Notes: generated from the sequence alone by a model not told the origin. A DNA stretch of 39,691 nucleotides from an uncultured Clostridia bacterium (GCA_947630325.1 CANRHB010000014.1:1-39691), one strand, 5' to 3'; shown: positions 14,811 to 23,346, counted from the first letter of the stretch. A program made the numbers and translations.

Positions 14811-15208
14811 CACCTCCTTAGTCCTCCTCCATTGGAGGGGGTTTTGTTGAGTGCGGGTTCCACCCCCCTTGCTGTCCCTTGTAGGGAAAGTACCCGCGAA
14901 GCGGGGGAAAGGGTTTTTTACATGCTCTCGAAAAACCCCTCAGTCTCGGCTGGCGCCTCGACAGCTCCCCTGCAGGGGCGCCGAGAGTTTATCCACCCCC
15001 TTAGTCCCCCTCCAATGGAGGAAGGTTTGTTGAGTGCGGGTTCCACCCCCCTGCTGTCCCTTCTAGGGAAAGTGGCACGCAGTGCCGAAAGGGTTTCTAC
15101 AAGCTCTTAAAAACCCCTCAGTCTCGGCTGGCGCCTCGACAGCTCCCCTGCAGGGGCGCCGAGAGTTTATCCACCCCCTTAGTCCCCCTCCATTGGAGGG
15201 GGTTCCGC
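14811..15208. repeat. Two tandem 183-bp repeat units of the intergenic repeat family
   Basis: Units 14843-15025 and 15026-15208 align with each other, preceded by a partial copy from 14811. Each contains, in order, a TTTGTTGAGTGCGGGTTCC lead, GCTGTCCCTT.TAGGGAAAGT, an arm ending AAACCCCTCAGTCTCGGC, the palindrome CAGCTCCCCTGCAGGGGCGCC, and a CCCCCTTAGTCCCCCTCCA.TGGAGG hairpin. Parts reappear inverted at 36413 and 39302-39520. Open frames across it have no supported start and follow the repeat, so I call no gene between 14706 and 15290. Confidence 0.85.
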
Positions 15209-15240
15209 CTGCCTCCTTAGTGCGGAGGAGGGACGGCATA

Positions 15241-15269
15241 AAAATAAGCCCTTGCGGTTAGACAAGGGC
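15241..15269 (-). terminator. Terminator of tRNA-Leu
   Basis: GCCCTTG (15263-15269) pairs with CAAGGGC (15248-15254) around an 8-nt loop on the minus strand, followed by TTATTTTT. Confidence 0.8.
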
Positions 15270-15290
15270 CAAATGTGCCTTGCGGCGACG

Positions 15291-15377
15291 TGGTGCCGCT
15301 GACAAGATTTGAACTTGCACGGTATCGCTACCACGGGATTCTAAGTCCCGCGCGTCTGCCGGTTTCGCCACAGCGGC
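15291..15377 (-). tRNA. tRNA-Leu (anticodon TAG)
   Basis: An 87-nt class II tRNA with acceptor GCCGCTG/CAGCGGC, encoded CCA (15291-15293), a variable arm and the anticodon loop CTTAGAA, which reads CUA/CUN leucine codons. It lies between the terminator of the upstream membrane protein gene and its own terminator. Confidence 0.96.
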
Positions 15378-15379
15378 AA

Positions 15380-15406
15380 AAATATCCCCGCTTTTCGGGC
15401 GGGGAC
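15380..15406 (-). terminator. Terminator of the 469-residue membrane protein gene
   Basis: On the minus strand TCCCCGC and GCGGGGA (15399-15405 with 15385-15391) form a 7-bp stem followed by TATTTTTG. It would stop read-through just before the tRNA-Leu 5' end. Confidence 0.65.
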
Positions 15407-15419
15407 GTTTTTTGTTTGT

Positions 15420-16829
15420 TTATTCTTCCGAAACGGCGACCTCTTCCTGCACGGACGGATTCGTATTGCCGCTTGAAGGGGTTTGCGCTTCCTTCTTCAT
15501 CTGCTTGCGCACGACGATGTAATAGATGGAGATCCCGAACACGCAGAGCGCGCAGATCGCCGAAATGCAACTCAGCGAGGAGATCGAGAAGCTCATCGAG
15601 GACAGGTAAGGCACAGAGGCAAGCAGGTCCGCAAAGGCGGGCATCTGCAAGACCCAAAGCGCGATGGTGGGAACCGCCACGAGAATGAAGAAGAAGAGCC
15701 AGCCGAGCCAAATGGGAACTGCAAGTTTCACAGTGGGGTTGGGATCCTTCTTGAGGAACTTCACGAGCAACTTGATGAGGACATACACCCAAGGAAGCAT
15801 GGAGAGAAGCATGAGCCCAGCCATTCCGTAAAATACGTACACGGCGATACTGCGGATATCATCTCCGATGACGCTGTTCAACATATTCTTGAGGGAGGCG
15901 GCAAGTTTCTCTTGGCTGCTGCTTCCATCGCTTTCGCCGTCTGCCAAAGAGACGATGCCGAGCGAAGCAGTCTCATCGTCGTTCCCGTTATTGCTGTCTG
16001 GGTTCTTGTCTTTATTTCCCATCGCGTCCAGAGCCTGGGAGAGAAGTTCGGCAATGAGTTCATCGGGGTCGATGGTGCCGTCCTCCTTGGCAAGATCTTC
16101 CAAAGTCTTTTTCACGGTGTCCTCGATCGCCGCTTTGTCCTCTTCGGAAAGCTCGATGTCATGGAACTCTTCCAAATCTTCTTTCCCCGCGGAATTCTCG
16201 CGGAAATCTTTGTAGACTTCATCCACGGTATCCATGATGTTCTCGGTGACTTGGTCGATGTCCTTGCCGCCCTCGAACACGTCGTCGATGATCTGGTCCG
16301 TCTTTTCACTGATGTAATCATCGGTAAAGCCGAGGTCGTCGAGCTTTTGCTGGACTTCCTCTTCGCTCATCTCCTCCCCTTCCTTGGTAAGGCGTTTTTT
16401 GACGTTTTCCTTCACCTCGTTCTTAACGGTGTTTTTGGCGACCGACTTCACCGCGCTTTTTGCGATCTCGTTCAAGGTGCCGCCGAGTTGGACGACGATG
16501 TTATCCACATTGGAGTCGACGATGTTGTCCACCGTGGCCTCGCCTGCGGAGAAGGAGCCGAGAACGTGCCCTGCGTTGAGCGCAACGGAGATCTCGATGG
16601 GTTTGCCCTCCTCGCCGATGACGTCATTGGCGTCGAAGTCGAATCCGCTGTCTTTCGTCAGTTCCTCAAACTGTTCGGCGGTGATGGTGTATGTAAGATT
16701 GATCTGCCACACCGGGGGGAAGAAATGACAAACGATGGCCAAGACGCACAGAACGGCGACCACGATGTTCATGATCCAAACGATCTTGCGCTTGTCGGAA
16801 GGTTTTTTCTGTTCGGTATTTTGGGTCAT
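15420..16829 (-). CDS. Membrane protein with large acidic helical extracytoplasmic domain, unknown function
   Basis: The 469-residue product has one N-terminal transmembrane helix (about 17-38), a long strongly acidic, helix-prone middle (about 45-320, with many EEE/DD runs such as GEEMSEEEVQQKLDDLG), then three more helices (about 328-350, 372-395 and 424-446) and a hydrophilic tail. No signature motif is recognised. It has its own promoter (16859-16887) and terminator. The topology suggests the acidic domain stands outside the membrane between helices one and two. Possible roles are an adhesin-like scaffold or envelope stress protein, but nothing in the sequence decides. Confidence 0.75.
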   Translation of the reverse strand: MTQNTEQKKPSDKRKIVWIMNIVVAVLCVLAIVCHFFPPVWQINLTYTITAEQFEELTKDSGFDFDANDVIGEEGKPIEISVALNAGHVLGSFSAGEATVDNIVDSNVDNIVVQLGGTLNEIAKSAVKSVAKNTVKNEVKENVKKRLTKEGEEMSEEEVQQKLDDLGFTDDYISEKTDQIIDDVFEGGKDIDQVTENIMDTVDEVYKDFRENSAGKEDLEEFHDIELSEEDKAAIEDTVKKTLEDLAKEDGTIDPDELIAELLSQALDAMGNKDKNPDSNNGNDDETASLGIVSLADGESDGSSSQEKLAASLKNMLNSVIGDDIRSIAVYVFYGMAGLMLLSMLPWVYVLIKLLVKFLKKDPNPTVKLAVPIWLGWLFFFILVAVPTIALWVLQMPAFADLLASVPYLSSMSFSISSLSCISAICALCVFGISIYYIVVRKQMKKEAQTPSSGNTNPSVQEEVAVSEE

Positions 16830-16858
16830 AATGACTCTCCCTATAAAGATTTGGACTT

Positions 16859-16887
16859 ATTGTAGCAAATTTTTCGGCAAAAGTCAA
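16859..16887 (-). promoter_or_regulatory. Promoter of the 469-residue membrane protein gene
   Basis: TTGACT (16882-16887), 17 bp, TACAAT (16859-16864) on the minus strand, about 30 nt before the start codon. Confidence 0.75.
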
Positions 16888-16994
16888 CGGTTTTCTTATA
16901 TACTGTAAAAAATGTAAGCATTGTTTATCGTTGTAAAAAATAAAAACCCCACATATCGGCGTAACAAAAGAAACAGCACGATATACAGAGTTTT

Positions 16995-17071
16995 TGGTGG
17001 GGACTACAGGGCTCGAACCTGTGACCTCATGCACGTCAAGCATGCGCTCTAGCCAACTGAGCTAAACCCCC
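16995..17071 (-). tRNA. tRNA-Val (anticodon GAC)
   Basis: A 77-nt cloverleaf with acceptor GGGGGTT/AGTCCCC (two G-U pairs), encoded CCA (16995-16997), anticodon stem CATGC/GCATG and loop TTGACGT, so anticodon GAC. The T arm has GGTTCGAGCC. Confidence 0.93.
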
Positions 17072-17091
17072 GAAAGAAGCCTAACAAACAT

Positions 17092-17120
17092 ATTTTATAC
17101 GAAAGAATACACTTTGTCAA
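17092..17120 (-). promoter_or_regulatory. Promoter of tRNA-Val
   Basis: TTGACA (17115-17120), 17 bp, TAAAAT (17092-17097) on the minus strand. A start site just before the tRNA 5' end is expected. Confidence 0.7.
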
Positions 17121-17177
17121 GCATTCGACGCGATTTTTCAAAATTTTTTTGCCGAAAATTCGGCTTTTTCGTCCCTT

Positions 17178-18152
17178 TTAATACATTTCGGTTTTGGGCG
17201 AACGGGAAAAGAGGGTGGAGATCGCCGCGCGGCAACGTTCGCCGTCGTTCCCCGCCTGACCGTAACAGACATTGTAGACGACTTCGGTGATGGGGAGTTC
17301 CACGTGATATTTTTCGCCCAAAAATTTCATCGCCTTGGAGGTGGGCACCCCCTCCGCGAGTTTTTCGAAGCGCTGCCCCTTTGCAAGCATCTCCCCGTAC
17401 ATGCGGTTGTGGGAATAGGGAGAAAAGAGGGTCGTTTCATAGTCGCCGAGGTGGGCAAGACCATAGGCGGAGAGTTCGTTCCCCCCCATCGCCTTGATGA
17501 GCCGCGCCACTTCGCGCGCCCCGCGCGACATAAGGGGGCCTTTGAGGGGCACGCAGATGACGTCGAGCGCACCCGCGGCAATGCCCATCACGTTCTTTGC
17601 CGCCGCGCCGATCTCGGTGCCGATGAGATCCTCGCCGTAATAAAAGCGGATGAGGTCGCTCCGAAAATCGTCGGCAAGCGTCCGCTTCAATCTTTCGTTG
17701 GCGGAGTCGATGACCATGCAGTTGGGGATCCCCTGCACAAAACTCTGGATGTGCCCCGGGCCCACCCAGACTGCGATTTTATCGGGAGAAATGCCGCTCT
17801 CCACGAGGATCTCGGAGAGCCGCTTGCCCGTATCCACCTCGATTCCCTTCATGCAGAGCACGAAAATTTTGTCCGCGACGGGATACTTTATCACCCGTTG
17901 CATAAAGCCGCGTAACCCCTGCGAGGAAATGGAGATGACAATGATCTCCGCGCGCGTGACCGCTTTTTCGAGGTCGCAAGTCAAATCTATTTTTTCGTCG
18001 AGGGAGACGTATTCGTTCTTTCCCGTCTCCTTCAAAATGCGGTAGGAGGCATCCTCCTCGGGACCCCAGCTGATGACTTCGTTCCCCTTGCGGGAGAGGT
18101 ACCACGCGATAAAACTCCCCCATCTGCCGCAACCGAGCACACTTATTTTCAT
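17178..18152 (-). CDS. gpsA: NAD(P)H-dependent glycerol-3-phosphate dehydrogenase
   Basis: The 324-residue protein begins with the Rossmann motif GCGRWG (7-12). It has the catalytic lysine in GAAAKN (Lys186) and the substrate region GLAHLGDYETTLFSPYSHNR (231-250). It reduces dihydroxyacetone phosphate to sn-glycerol 3-phosphate for phospholipid synthesis. The family's GPSFA-type segment is replaced by GPGHIQSF (131-138), a noticeable variant. It starts 3 nt after the recR stop with AAGGAAA upstream, so it is the last gene of the mrnC-to-gpsA run. A G3P supply also links it to the glpK gene at 28915. Confidence 0.92.
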   Translation of the reverse strand: MKISVLGCGRWGSFIAWYLSRKGNEVISWGPEEDASYRILKETGKNEYVSLDEKIDLTCDLEKAVTRAEIIVISISSQGLRGFMQRVIKYPVADKIFVLCMKGIEVDTGKRLSEILVESGISPDKIAVWVGPGHIQSFVQGIPNCMVIDSANERLKRTLADDFRSDLIRFYYGEDLIGTEIGAAAKNVMGIAAGALDVICVPLKGPLMSRGAREVARLIKAMGGNELSAYGLAHLGDYETTLFSPYSHNRMYGEMLAKGQRFEKLAEGVPTSKAMKFLGEKYHVELPITEVVYNVCYGQAGNDGERCRAAISTLFSRSPKTEMY

Positions 18153-18155
18153 ATT

Positions 18156-18749
18156 CTATATTTCCTTGCGTTCGATGAGGGCGCGCGCAAGCGTCACCTC
18201 ATCGGTATATTCGAGTTCGGAGCCGATCGGAATGCCGCGCGAGAGCCGCGTGACCTTCACCTCGAAGGGCTTTAACAGTTTGGCGATGTACATAGCGGTC
18301 GCCTCCCCCTCCACGTCGGGGTTGGTCGCCATGATGACCTCTTTCACGTCCCCCTCCTGCACCCTCAGAAGAAGTTCGTGGATGCGGATGTCGTTTGCGG
18401 AGACGCCGTTCATGGGGTCGAGCACGCCGTGCAGGACGTGGTAGACGCCCTTGAATTCGTGCAGTTTTTCGAGCGCGATGACGTCCTTCGGCTCCTTTAC
18501 GACGCAGATGACGGAGGGATCGCGCTGTTTGCAAATTTCGCAGGTGTCCTCCTCGCTGAAATTGCCGCAGATCTTGCAGAAGCGCACTTTGCGTTTTGCG
18601 CCCACGATGGCGTCGGCAAAGTCCCGCGCCTCCTGCTCGGACATGTTGATGATCTTATAGGCATAGCGTTGCGCCGTCTTTTTTCCGACGCCCGGCAGTT
18701 TGGAGAACTCGTTGATGAGCCTGCCGATGGGTTCGATAAAGACCTCCAC
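18156..18749 (-). CDS. recR: Recombination mediator RecR
   Basis: The 197-residue protein has the full RecR layout: a helix-hairpin-helix (about 12-40, [13 protein letters not shown]), a four-cysteine zinc site (Cys58, 61, 70, 73) and a Toprim domain starting at [10 protein letters not shown]. With RecF/RecO it helps load RecA at gaps. It starts with GTG directly after the ybaB stop (TAAGTG), with GGGAGG about 11 nt upstream, so translation is coupled. Confidence 0.97.
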   Translation of the reverse strand: MEVFIEPIGRLINEFSKLPGVGKKTAQRYAYKIINMSEQEARDFADAIVGAKRKVRFCKICGNFSEEDTCEICKQRDPSVICVVKEPKDVIALEKLHEFKGVYHVLHGVLDPMNGVSANDIRIHELLLRVQEGDVKEVIMATNPDVEGEATAMYIAKLLKPFEVKVTRLSRGIPIGSELEYTDEVTLARALIERKEI

Positions 18750-19091
18750 TTAAATGAGACCTCCCAGACCGCCCATGTTGAACTTGCCCATCTTCTCGTT
18801 GTACACCTCGTCCGCCTTTTTGTAGCCGTCGAGAATGGCGGCAAGCACGAGGTCCTCGAGCATCTCCCCGTCCTCGGGGTCGATGACCGACTTGTCGATC
18901 TCGATGCCGTCGATGATCTTTTTCGCGTTCATATAGACGACGACCGCCTCGCCGCCGCTCGTTCCGACGATCTCCCACTCCTCGAGCAGTTTCTCGGTCT
19001 GCGCCATTTCTTCCTGCATTTTCTGCGCCTGCTTCATGAGGTTCTGCATTCCCCCCATGCCCGCGCCGCCTCTGTTGAAATTATTTGCCAT
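18750..19091 (-). CDS. YbaB/EbfC nucleoid-associated protein
   Basis: The 113-residue protein has the long N-terminal helix (MQNLMKQAQKMQEEMAQTEK), the SGGEAVVVYMNAKK strand and the DPEDGEMLEDLVLAA helix of this dimeric DNA-binding family. The glycine-rich ends (FNRGGAGMGGM, NMGGLGGLI) are typical. It lies between dnaX and recR as in most bacteria, with AAAGGAG before the start. Confidence 0.95.
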   Translation of the reverse strand: MANNFNRGGAGMGGMQNLMKQAQKMQEEMAQTEKLLEEWEIVGTSGGEAVVVYMNAKKIIDGIEIDKSVIDPEDGEMLEDLVLAAILDGYKKADEVYNEKMGKFNMGGLGGLI

Positions 19092-19100
19092 GATTCTCCT

Positions 19101-20831
19101 TTATTTGATCTCGACGGGATAGTTCCCGAAATCTTTCTTGAATTGGTCGAGGGCATTTCCGCTTTTTTGCGGCGCGCCCTTGAGTTTTACCGCATAGGAA
19201 GTGATGCCGAGCCCCGAAAAGACTTCGGAGATGACCGCGGCGTGTTCTGCCTTGGAAAGGGAGCGGAAAACCGTCTCGCTCTCGGTATAGAGCACGAGGG
19301 TGTCCCCTTCGTACTTCGCCTCGAGGTCCATGCACATCGTAAAGAGCACGCCGTTTTTGCTCGTCTTGCGCAGAAGGCGCATGAACTTTCCGAATGCGAT
19401 CTCCGCGCTCATTCCGCCCGCCGGAGCCATTGCTTGCGGCTTTTCGGCAGGTTTCGGCGGCTCTGTAATCGGTTCTTTGATCGGTTCTCTCTTCGGCGTC
19501 TTTACAAAAGGAACGGGGTTTGCGGGCGCGTCGGGGAAGAAGGCCTCCTCGAATACGGGCTCCTCCGTGGGGAACTCGTATTCCTCGCTCTGGGGCTCTT
19601 CGGGGACGGTCTTTGCAGGCGCACTCTGTTGCGCTTGGGGCGCGCTCGGTTCGGAAACGGGCGCGGGAACGGAAGCGGACACGAAATTTCCCTCCTTCAA
19701 ACGCTGTTCGAGGGCATTTAGGCGCACGGTAAGGGCGTCCACGCTGTCGTCGGCGGCGGGCACGGAGATCTTCATGATCGCCGTCTCCAAACAAATGCGG
19801 GGCGAAGAGACGAGCCTCAGGTCCGTTTCTGTGCGCGCCAAAATTTCGGTCGCACGCAAGATCGCCCTGCCGTCCGACTTCAGCGCGATCTCGCGGACGC
19901 GCGCAAACTGCGTTTTGGGAAGGGACAAAAGTTTTTCGGCCGTGCGGCAGGTCTTGGCGATCGCCACGCGGTTGAGCATTTCGAGCAGGTCGCGGCAGAG
20001 CACCCCCACCGACTTCCCCGCCGAAAGAACAGATTCCGTCCTTTCGATGGCGGCGGGCATGTCGAGAGAAAGCACCGCCTCGCAGAGCGAAGCCGTCTCG
20101 TTGAAATCGGCCGCACCGAGCACCGCCGTCACCCCTTCATAGGTGAGTTTCTCTTGGTAGGCAAGGCACATTTCGGCGATGGAGAGCATGTCACGATCGC
20201 TCCCCGCCCCCGCGCGGGCGATCGCGGAGACCGCCTCCTCCTCGTACTCCTTGCCGATCTCCTTCAAAATGCGCTTTAAGTGGTTTTCGAGGTCCTCTTC
20301 GGGAAGCAGTTTGAAGTCCAGCCGCATACAGCGGGAGAGAATGGTCGCGGGGATCTTGTGCGGCTCGGTGGTCGCCAAAATAAAGATGGCGTGCGCGGGC
20401 GGCTCCTCGAGCGTTTTCAAGAGAGCGTTGAACGCGCTGTCCGTGAGCATGTGCACTTCGTCCACGATATACACTTTATATTTGCCCGTGACGGGCGGAT
20501 ATTGCACTTTTTCCCGCAAATCGCGCATCTCGGCGACGCCGTTGTTGGACGCCGCGTCGATCTCGGCGATGTCAAGGCTCCCCTGCGCAAGAGCTCGGCA
20601 GGTGGGACAAACGCCGCAGGGAGAGCCGTTTTTGGGCTCCTCGCAGTTCACCGCGCGCGCGAAGATGCGGGCGACGGAAGTTTTTCCCGTGCCGCGGGGA
20701 CCGCAGAAGAGATAGGCGTGCCCCACCGTCCCCGTTTCGATCTGATTCTTCAAAACGGTGACGACATGTTCCTGCCGCACCATTTCCTCAAAGGACTGCG
20801 GACGGAATTTTCGGTATAGTGAAAGGTGCAT
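19101..20831 (-). CDS. dnaX: DNA polymerase III subunit gamma/tau
   Basis: The 576-residue clamp-loader ATPase has the Walker A motif GPRGTGKT (44-51), the zinc site with Cys63, 72, 75 and 78, the Walker B region VDEVHML and the sensor strand FILATTEPHKI. A proline-rich linker (about 390-470) leads into the C-terminal polymerase-binding domain. I see no slippery A-run that would clearly produce a shorter gamma form. It sits 8 nt downstream of the membrane protein gene at 20840 and 9 nt upstream of ybaB. Confidence 0.96.
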   Translation of the reverse strand: MHLSLYRKFRPQSFEEMVRQEHVVTVLKNQIETGTVGHAYLFCGPRGTGKTSVARIFARAVNCEEPKNGSPCGVCPTCRALAQGSLDIAEIDAASNNGVAEMRDLREKVQYPPVTGKYKVYIVDEVHMLTDSAFNALLKTLEEPPAHAIFILATTEPHKIPATILSRCMRLDFKLLPEEDLENHLKRILKEIGKEYEEEAVSAIARAGAGSDRDMLSIAEMCLAYQEKLTYEGVTAVLGAADFNETASLCEAVLSLDMPAAIERTESVLSAGKSVGVLCRDLLEMLNRVAIAKTCRTAEKLLSLPKTQFARVREIALKSDGRAILRATEILARTETDLRLVSSPRICLETAIMKISVPAADDSVDALTVRLNALEQRLKEGNFVSASVPAPVSEPSAPQAQQSAPAKTVPEEPQSEEYEFPTEEPVFEEAFFPDAPANPVPFVKTPKREPIKEPITEPPKPAEKPQAMAPAGGMSAEIAFGKFMRLLRKTSKNGVLFTMCMDLEAKYEGDTLVLYTESETVFRSLSKAEHAAVISEVFSGLGITSYAVKLKGAPQKSGNALDQFKKDFGNYPVEIK

Positions 20832-20839
20832 AGAACTCC

Positions 20840-21547
20840 TTAAACGGCAAAAAAGCCGATTTTTTGTCTTGGTTTGACGGCCTTACAGTTGATCGCGTAA
20901 CTCAGTGCGATCCAAAGCCCGAGCAGACCGAATACGATGGGATAGTAGAGCACGTAATACCACCACTGCATGGTGAAGTTCGGCGCGGCAAGCAGGATGA
21001 TCGACCCGTCGACGATCTTGGAAAACACGGCGTTCCCCTCGGCAACGCCCATCGACACGCAGATCTCGATATAGGCAATGATGACGCCGATGACCGCAAG
21101 CGTCCACAAAAAATCCGCCTTCCCGAACGGGATGTGGCCGAACATCGCCAGCCCTCCGAAAAAGAGGAGGGAATGATTGACGACGGCAAGATAAAAGGTC
21201 ATCTCGTTGGGATCCCGCGTCGAAAAGATCTGGGGCGCATAGAACATGACGAGCCCGTAGACCACGCCGCAAAGCCCTGCGATCTGCGCGGCGGCGGCCT
21301 TTAAGGGGCGCAAGGGAAGAAATACGCTCAGAATGTACAGGAAATAGCAGATTGCGCTGATATCCATGGGCAGACTGTGCGACCCTGCGTATTCCGTCCC
21401 CTTGAAAACAAGGAACCAGACCGCCACGCCGTAAACGGCCAAAAACGAGAGCGTTCTGTTCTTGTAGGTCGCATAGGCTCCGAGGGGCGCGAAAATCAAC
21501 AGAACGAGTTGTAATGCCTGTACATGAAGATAGGGATTCGAATACAT
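20840..21547 (-). CDS. Multi-pass membrane protein, possibly YwaF/TIGR02206-like
   Basis: The 235-residue protein has about seven hydrophobic helices with few charges outside the tail. The pattern HSLPMDISAICYFLYI and a late AAPNFTMQWWYYVLYYP recall the YwaF-type integral membrane proteins, but I base this on memory of the general pattern. It is inserted between sigH and dnaX in the housekeeping operon; 8 nt separate it from dnaX. The binding site (AAGAGAA) is weak. Confidence 0.7.
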   Translation of the reverse strand: MYSNPYLHVQALQLVLLIFAPLGAYATYKNRTLSFLAVYGVAVWFLVFKGTEYAGSHSLPMDISAICYFLYILSVFLPLRPLKAAAAQIAGLCGVVYGLVMFYAPQIFSTRDPNEMTFYLAVVNHSLLFFGGLAMFGHIPFGKADFLWTLAVIGVIIAYIEICVSMGVAEGNAVFSKIVDGSIILLAAPNFTMQWWYYVLYYPIVFGLLGLWIALSYAINCKAVKPRQKIGFFAV

Positions 21548-21574
21548 TATCTGTTCTCTTTTGCGGGAGGAATG

Positions 21575-22141
21575 TTACTTCAAATATCCGATCAATTTCC
21601 GCTTTGCCCGCGCCAAAGCGTTATCGACGCTCTTGATGTCCTTGCCCGTCGCCTCGCAGATGTCGAGATAACTCATACCCTCGAGATACATGGTCATGAC
21701 GCGGAACTCGAAGTCGGAGAGAACTTTCATAAGTTTCAAACGGAACTCCGCGCGCGATTCGTCGTCAAGCAAAAAGGCCTCGGGGTCCTCCTCTCCCACG
21801 AACTCCTCAAGGTGCGGGTCGAAGAGGGAGACGGAATTGTTGAGCGGGCTGTTTTTGAGGCGGCTCGAACGCTTTACGGCGTCGAGAATTTGCCGCGTCA
21901 CGCACAGATAGGCGAAGTTTTTGAAACTCTTCCCCTCCCGCCCGTCGTATTCGTTGATGGCGGAATACAGCCCGATCATTCCCTCCTGCACGAGGTCGTC
22001 GGTGTCACCTCCCGCAAGAAAGAACTGCCGCGCGCGGGCAAGCACGAGATTCATATGGCGGCGGAGAAGTTTTTCGGTCGCCTCTCTGTCCCCGCCCTGC
22101 GCCCTCTTTACGAGCGCTTCGTCACTTTCCGAGCCTTGCAC
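21575..22141 (-). CDS. sigH: Sporulation sigma factor SigH (Spo0H type)
   Basis: The 188-residue protein has sigma region 2 (GGDTDDLVQEGMIGLYSAINEYD, then SFKNFAYLCVTRQILDAVKRSSR) and region 4 (LSDFEFRVMTMYLEGMSYLDICEATGKDIKSVDNALARAKRKL). The DLVQEGMIGLY, CVTRQI and KSVDNAL strings identify SigH, which starts sporulation and stationary-phase programmes in Firmicutes. GTG at 22141 is preferred over ATG at 22153 because GAGGTG lies just before it. Either start overlaps the end of rlmB. The gene order mrnC-rlmB-sigH is the usual Clostridia arrangement. It implies at least ancestry from a spore former. Confidence 0.93.
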   Translation of the reverse strand: MQGSESDEALVKRAQGGDREATEKLLRRHMNLVLARARQFFLAGGDTDDLVQEGMIGLYSAINEYDGREGKSFKNFAYLCVTRQILDAVKRSSRLKNSPLNNSVSLFDPHLEEFVGEEDPEAFLLDDESRAEFRLKLMKVLSDFEFRVMTMYLEGMSYLDICEATGKDIKSVDNALARAKRKLIGYLK

Positions 22142-22832
22142 GCACCACCTCATACACTGCGATCCCGAGCGCCACGGAGGCGTTGAGGGAGTTTACCTTT
22201 CCGAAGAGCGGCAGGGAGAGCGTCTTGTCGCACTTCTCCTTTGTCAGCCGCTTCACGCCGCTGTCCTCGCCGCCGACGACGAGCGCGACCTTCCCCGTAA
22301 GTTTGTTGTCGTAAATGCTTTCGCCGCCCGCCTCGAGCGCGTACACCCAATAGCCCGCCTTTTTGAGTTCGTCGATGGCATAATTTATCGAGGGGACCTT
22401 TGCGACTTTGATGTGCTCCGCCGCGCCCGCCGAGATGCGCACGACCGCCTCTGTGACGCTTGCGCTCTTGGAGGACGGAATGACGACCCCGTCCGCTCCC
22501 GCACACTCCGCGACCCGCAGGATCGAGCCGAGGTTATGCACGTCCTCAATGCCGTCGCAGAGCACCACAAGGCTCTCCTCCCCGCCGAAAAAATCGAAAA
22601 GTTCGGTATAGCGGAAGTCGGTGGTCAGCGCCACCGTCCCTTGGTGCCGCCCGTCGGGACATTCCCTGTCGAGCACGGTCCTCTCCACGAACTGCACGCG
22701 GATATTCTTTTTGCGGGCCTCGGCGAAAATTTTGCCGAGCGTCCCCTGCGCGCCCTTTTCAAGGAGAATTTTCTCTATCGTTTTGTCCGTTTTGAGCAAT
22801 TCCAAAACGGCGTTTCTGCCGTAAGTTTTCAT
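22122..22832 (-). CDS. rlmB: 23S rRNA 2'-O-methyltransferase RlmB (SpoU family)
   Basis: The 236-residue protein has the N-terminal RNA-binding part starting MKTYGRNAVLELLK and the SPOUT knot domain with motifs DGIEDVHNLGSILR, VVGGEDSGVKRL and SLPLFGKVNSLNASVALGIAVYE. It methylates a conserved G in the peptidyl-transferase loop of 23S rRNA. The start codon abuts the mrnC stop (TAAATG), and its end overlaps sigH. Confidence 0.95.
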   Translation of the reverse strand: MKTYGRNAVLELLKTDKTIEKILLEKGAQGTLGKIFAEARKKNIRVQFVERTVLDRECPDGRHQGTVALTTDFRYTELFDFFGGEESLVVLCDGIEDVHNLGSILRVAECAGADGVVIPSSKSASVTEAVVRISAGAAEHIKVAKVPSINYAIDELKKAGYWVYALEAGGESIYDNKLTGKVALVVGGEDSGVKRLTKEKCDKTLSLPLFGKVNSLNASVALGIAVYEVVRARLGK

Positions 22833-23234
22833 TTAGCCCTCTGTCTTTTCCTCAAAAAAAAGTTGTAAGATCCTGTCGTTCTGCCCCGTCAGATAGAGGT
22901 AGCCGACCACCGCCTCGAGCCCCGTGGAGCGGGCATACTCCCCCACCGTCGCGTGCTTGCTCTTCGTCGCCTTTTTGGCGTTCCTGCCGCGGTGATAGAC
23001 GGCCTCCTCTTCCTCGGTAAGTTTGGGCAGAATATGCTCGAGGTCCCCGCTCTGTCCGTGCGCGGAGACGACTTCGGAGGCGCGCCTGTTGAGCTCCCCC
23101 GTCTTATATCCCGCGGAGAGCGCCAAACTCTGCCGGACATAGAGGGTATAAACGGCGTCTCCCACAAAGGCGAGTACGACGGGGCTCATCTGCCTTGCCC
23201 TGTCCCGTTCGATGGGAATGGGTGTAAATTGCAT
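22833..23234 (-). CDS. mrnC: Mini-ribonuclease III
   Basis: The 133-residue protein is a stand-alone RNase III domain without a dsRNA-binding domain. Visible motifs are LAFVGDAVYTLYVR (Asp26 is catalytic), NRRASEVVSAHGQ, RGRNAK and ATGLEAVVGYLYL-type TGLEAVVGYLYLTG. It trims the ends of 23S rRNA precursors. It is the first gene of the operon with GAGGA upstream and a promoter at 23280-23308. Confidence 0.95.
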   Translation of the reverse strand: MQFTPIPIERDRARQMSPVVLAFVGDAVYTLYVRQSLALSAGYKTGELNRRASEVVSAHGQSGDLEHILPKLTEEEEAVYHRGRNAKKATKSKHATVGEYARSTGLEAVVGYLYLTGQNDRILQLFFEEKTEG

Positions 23235-23279
23235 GGTTCGGTCCTCGAAAATCTGCGATTCAAAAAAATCTCATGTACC

Positions 23280-23308
23280 ATTATAACACGAAAATGTTCG
23301 CTTGACAA
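23280..23308 (-). promoter_or_regulatory. Promoter of the mrnC-rlmB-sigH operon
   Basis: TTGTCA (23303-23308), 17 bp, TATAAT (23280-23285) on the minus strand. Confidence 0.75.
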
Positions 23309-23346
23309 GCGTTCTTTGGAAAAATCGAAAAGACGCCTCAATTTCG

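Noticed and set aside
14832..15110. 92-codon frame in the tandem repeat
   Set aside because: Its translation follows the repeat units and has no binding site or known domain.
14811..15208. Possible CRISPR array
   Set aside because: Only two units of 183 bp with repeat and spacer parts equally conserved, and no cas genes.
17140..17177. Hairpin GCCGAAAATTCGGC as terminator of the gpsA operon
   Set aside because: The T-run lies on the plus-strand side only; on the minus strand the hairpin is followed by A residues, so it would not end that operon.
18378..19721. 447-codon plus-strand frame across recR, ybaB and dnaX
   Set aside because: It crosses three real genes on the opposite strand and has no recognisable domain.
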